Positions 62,711 to 64,000 of a DNA stretch of 64,000 bases are shown piece by piece (the first letter of the stretch is position 1; each line of letters opens with the position of its first letter). The DNA is from Clostridium aciditolerans. Its GTDB lineage: Bacteria; Bacillota; Clostridia; Clostridiales; Clostridiaceae. The notes beneath the pieces were generated by a model that was given only the letters and a program-made list of their open reading frames with translations, had not been told where the DNA came from and did not search any database. Both the position numbers and the translations under genes were made by a program. The stretch covers positions 1-64,000 of the forward strand of contig NZ_JAEEGB010000038.1 in NCBI RefSeq assembly GCF_016316925.1, written 5' to 3'.

Positions 62711-63118
62711 CTAAGCCAAGCTTCTCTGATATTTAACATAATCCATATCAGTAGCTAGTATATGTCCAGATATCCATTCCATGAAAAACTCCAACACTTC
62801 CATTAAATAACCATCTTGATTGTGGTCTATTCTTTCTATGTCAGCCTTTTTTATTTTTTTAATAAAATCATCATGCTGCACTTTGTGGCTAAGAAATTTT
62901 TTGTAACCTATATTCAGCAGATATTCTTCTTCCGTAGAAAAGTGATATTCGCAATAATCCAGCAATTTATTTAAAATTGCAACCACTTTATCATACTTGT
63001 CCAGTATTAAGTCGTTCCTTAAAAGATCATAGGATTCATTTCCTATTTTAAATAGTTCCTTATGTTGCTCATCTATAATTGTTATCCCGGTTTCATATTC
63101 TTTTTTCCATTTAAACAT
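62711..63118 (-). CDS. Bacteriohemerythrin
   Basis: A 135-residue four-helix oxygen-binding diiron protein. Ligands are seen in TIIDEQHKELF, YCEYHFSTEEEYL, FLSHKVQHDDF and WISGHILATDMDY, fitting the H...H-x3-E...H-x3-H...H-x4-D scheme. It is a single-domain form, as in O2 transport or sensing proteins of anaerobes and microaerophiles. I chose ATG 63118, six bases after CGGAGGTA; the longer open frame has no ribosome site. It is convergent with the ArsC-like gene and separated from it by the family-A palindrome. Confidence 0.92.
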   Translation of the reverse strand: MFKWKKEYETGITIIDEQHKELFKIGNESYDLLRNDLILDKYDKVVAILNKLLDYCEYHFSTEEEYLLNIGYKKFLSHKVQHDDFIKKIKKADIERIDHNQDGYLMEVLEFFMEWISGHILATDMDYVKYQRSLA

Positions 63119-63382
63119 TTTTAATACCTCCGCACAAATTATGTTAAATACCATATGTAGATATTCTATAGTTTAACTTTTGACCCTATTAATCTCTATG
63201 TATAAGTATAGCAGTATGGGAAAATAATTCAATATCAATTGTTATATAATTATTAATTTTATATAATTAAAATTTACTTGATATTTTTAAGATAGTATAA
63301 ATAAAAATAATAGCTGCTTCATTATAAAGATTTATAAAAATCTTATTGAAAAAAGTTTATTCAGTTATATTTAATAGTACAA
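63119..63382. other. AT-rich divergent intergenic region
   Basis: About 260 bases between the hemerythrin start and the next promoter. Very AT-rich; beyond the hemerythrin ribosome site I see nothing definable. Confidence 0.5.
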
Positions 63383-63411
63383 TTGACAACAATAAATGAT
63401 AATGTTATTAT
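63383..63411 (+). promoter_or_regulatory. Promoter of the DUF2087 gene
   Basis: A perfect TTGACA and TATTAT are 17 bases apart; the start would be ~23 bases before the ATG, leaving a short leader with CGGAGGGA. Confidence 0.75.
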
Positions 63412-63441
63412 GTCTATGAAATTAATAGACCGGAGGGATAA

Positions 63442-64000
63442 ATGGAAGAGTTAATTCGTAATGCAAGTATAGAAGATTTTAAAAGAGGGTATGTTTGGAA
63501 TTGCAAGAACGCACAATTTATTTGTCTGATATGTGGTCAAAATATTGATGACAACGATACTGATGCAAGTGCTCACATTATAAAACATGGTAGTCCAATT
63601 GAAAGACTTCTTTTATTAGACAAGAAGTATACTGGATTGACTGAAATTCAAAAAGAATTTTTGACAATGATGTCGAACAAATACACTGACAAGGAGATTG
63701 CTAGTAAGCTTACTTGTGCAGAATCAACAGTAAGAAATATGAGATTTGCATTAAGAGAACGGGCAAGACAGGCAAGAGCTTTTTTAGCAATCATGGAGTT
63801 AGCAGAGGAAGAAAAACCAACAACAGTACAGCCTACTAAGCTTCGAGTTTTTCCTGCTAGAGAAGGAAAAAGAAAAGCTTTATTACCAAGGTTTGCAGCT
63901 CTGTTTGAGCCAAACAGAGAATATACAGAAATAGAAGTGAAAAAAATTATTAAGACTATTTATGAGGATGATGCAACAATACGACGCTATCTAGTAGACT
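63442..64000 (+). CDS. DUF2087-family transcriptional regulator (cut by window edge)
   Basis: The plus strand is open from ATG 63442 to the edge, about 186 residues. An N-terminal CxxC ... HxxxH unit (FICLICGQN, AHIIKH) suggests a small zinc finger. A LuxR-like helix-turn-helix follows at ~70-105 (LTEIQKEFLTMMSNKYTDKEIASKLTCAESTVRNMRF). From ~135 comes the DUF2087 domain (GKRKALLPRFAALFEPNREYTEIEVKKIIKTIYEDDATIRRYLVD). Only the end of this last domain is missing. These proteins are putative DNA-binding regulators; no target is indicated. Confidence 0.85.
   Translation, partial: MEELIRNASIEDFKRGYVWNCKNAQFICLICGQNIDDNDTDASAHIIKHGSPIERLLLLDKKYTGLTEIQKEFLTMMSNKYTDKEIASKLTCAESTVRNMRFALRERARQARAFLAIMELAEEEKPTTVQPTKLRVFPAREGKRKALLPRFAALFEPNREYTEIEVKKIIKTIYEDDATIRRYLVD

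Overview
The window looks like chromosome from a strictly anaerobic, low-GC Firmicute, most likely Clostridium sensu lato. The composition is strongly AT-rich and start sites carry GGAGG-type ribosome binding sites, with frequent TTG/GTG starts. The gene set fits: a Ni carbon-monoxide dehydrogenase operon, RNase J, HelD, CWB2 cell-wall proteins, bacteriohemerythrin, a CoA-disulfide reductase and a small siroheme reductase. I saw no rRNA, tRNA, CRISPR array, prophage or intact transposase. Species cannot be assigned from the sequence alone.

Layout. 1-10 kb: a cut-off PAS sensor, an aromatic-acid exporter-like protein, a ferritin-like protein, a membrane PAS histidine kinase, two tandem near-identical ftsH genes and a YczE-type membrane protein. 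10.4-14.2 kb: a cooS-cooF-flavoprotein operon linking CO oxidation to ferredoxin and NAD(P), with a consensus promoter and a structured leader. 14.2-24.7 kb: a secreted DUF5050-like protein, an O-antigen-ligase-like protein, a CBS-pair protein, RNase J, a remnant of mtnA, CoA-disulfide reductase, a DUF6492-like protein and the small siroheme reductase. 24.8-33.3 kb, minus strand: a CWB2 beta-helix surface protein, a DUF4153 protein and a compact operon of a 61-aa protein, a 215-aa protein, a Gly/Ser-rich lipoprotein, an 828-aa tandem ATP-grasp ligase and a one-pass membrane protein. This operon is my best candidate for an undescribed system. 33.7-44.8 kb: a PleD-like diguanylate cyclase, glutaredoxin, MFS transporter, thioesterase, a three-domain rhodanese lipoprotein, FmdE-like protein, a preQ1-riboswitch-controlled queD-queE-folE operon, PAP2 phosphatase, and a PspA/TerB pair. 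45-64 kb: a hybrid kinase (HK-REC-HK), M16C and M1 peptidases, an MFS transporter, two radical-SAM enzymes behind a perfect palindrome, HelD, a PAS-only protein, GNAT, ArsC-like protein, bacteriohemerythrin and a cut-off DUF2087 regulator.

Intergenic repeats form a second layer. I can group them into at least four palindromic families. A (ends GAAAGTTAACTTATAC, about 230-290 bp) is found three times, each time between convergent genes. B (ends TATAGATAT..AAC, 70-124 bp) is found four times, two of them 1-2 bp after a stop codon. C is a terminator-like hairpin with an ATCAGATGGG/CCCATCTGAT core. D is a roughly 40-nt hairpin core with compensatory base changes, found in four places including one copy nested in the loop of another. 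They look like non-autonomous palindromic elements that also serve as terminators.

Functional themes are redox and C1/sulfur metabolism (CODH, CoA-disulfide reductase, siroheme reductase, rhodanese), membrane and envelope stress (two FtsH, PspA, TerB, ATP-grasp/lipoprotein operon), and signalling (two related histidine kinases with the same C-terminal peptide, a diguanylate cyclase, PAS proteins). Functional names come from motif recognition without database searches.
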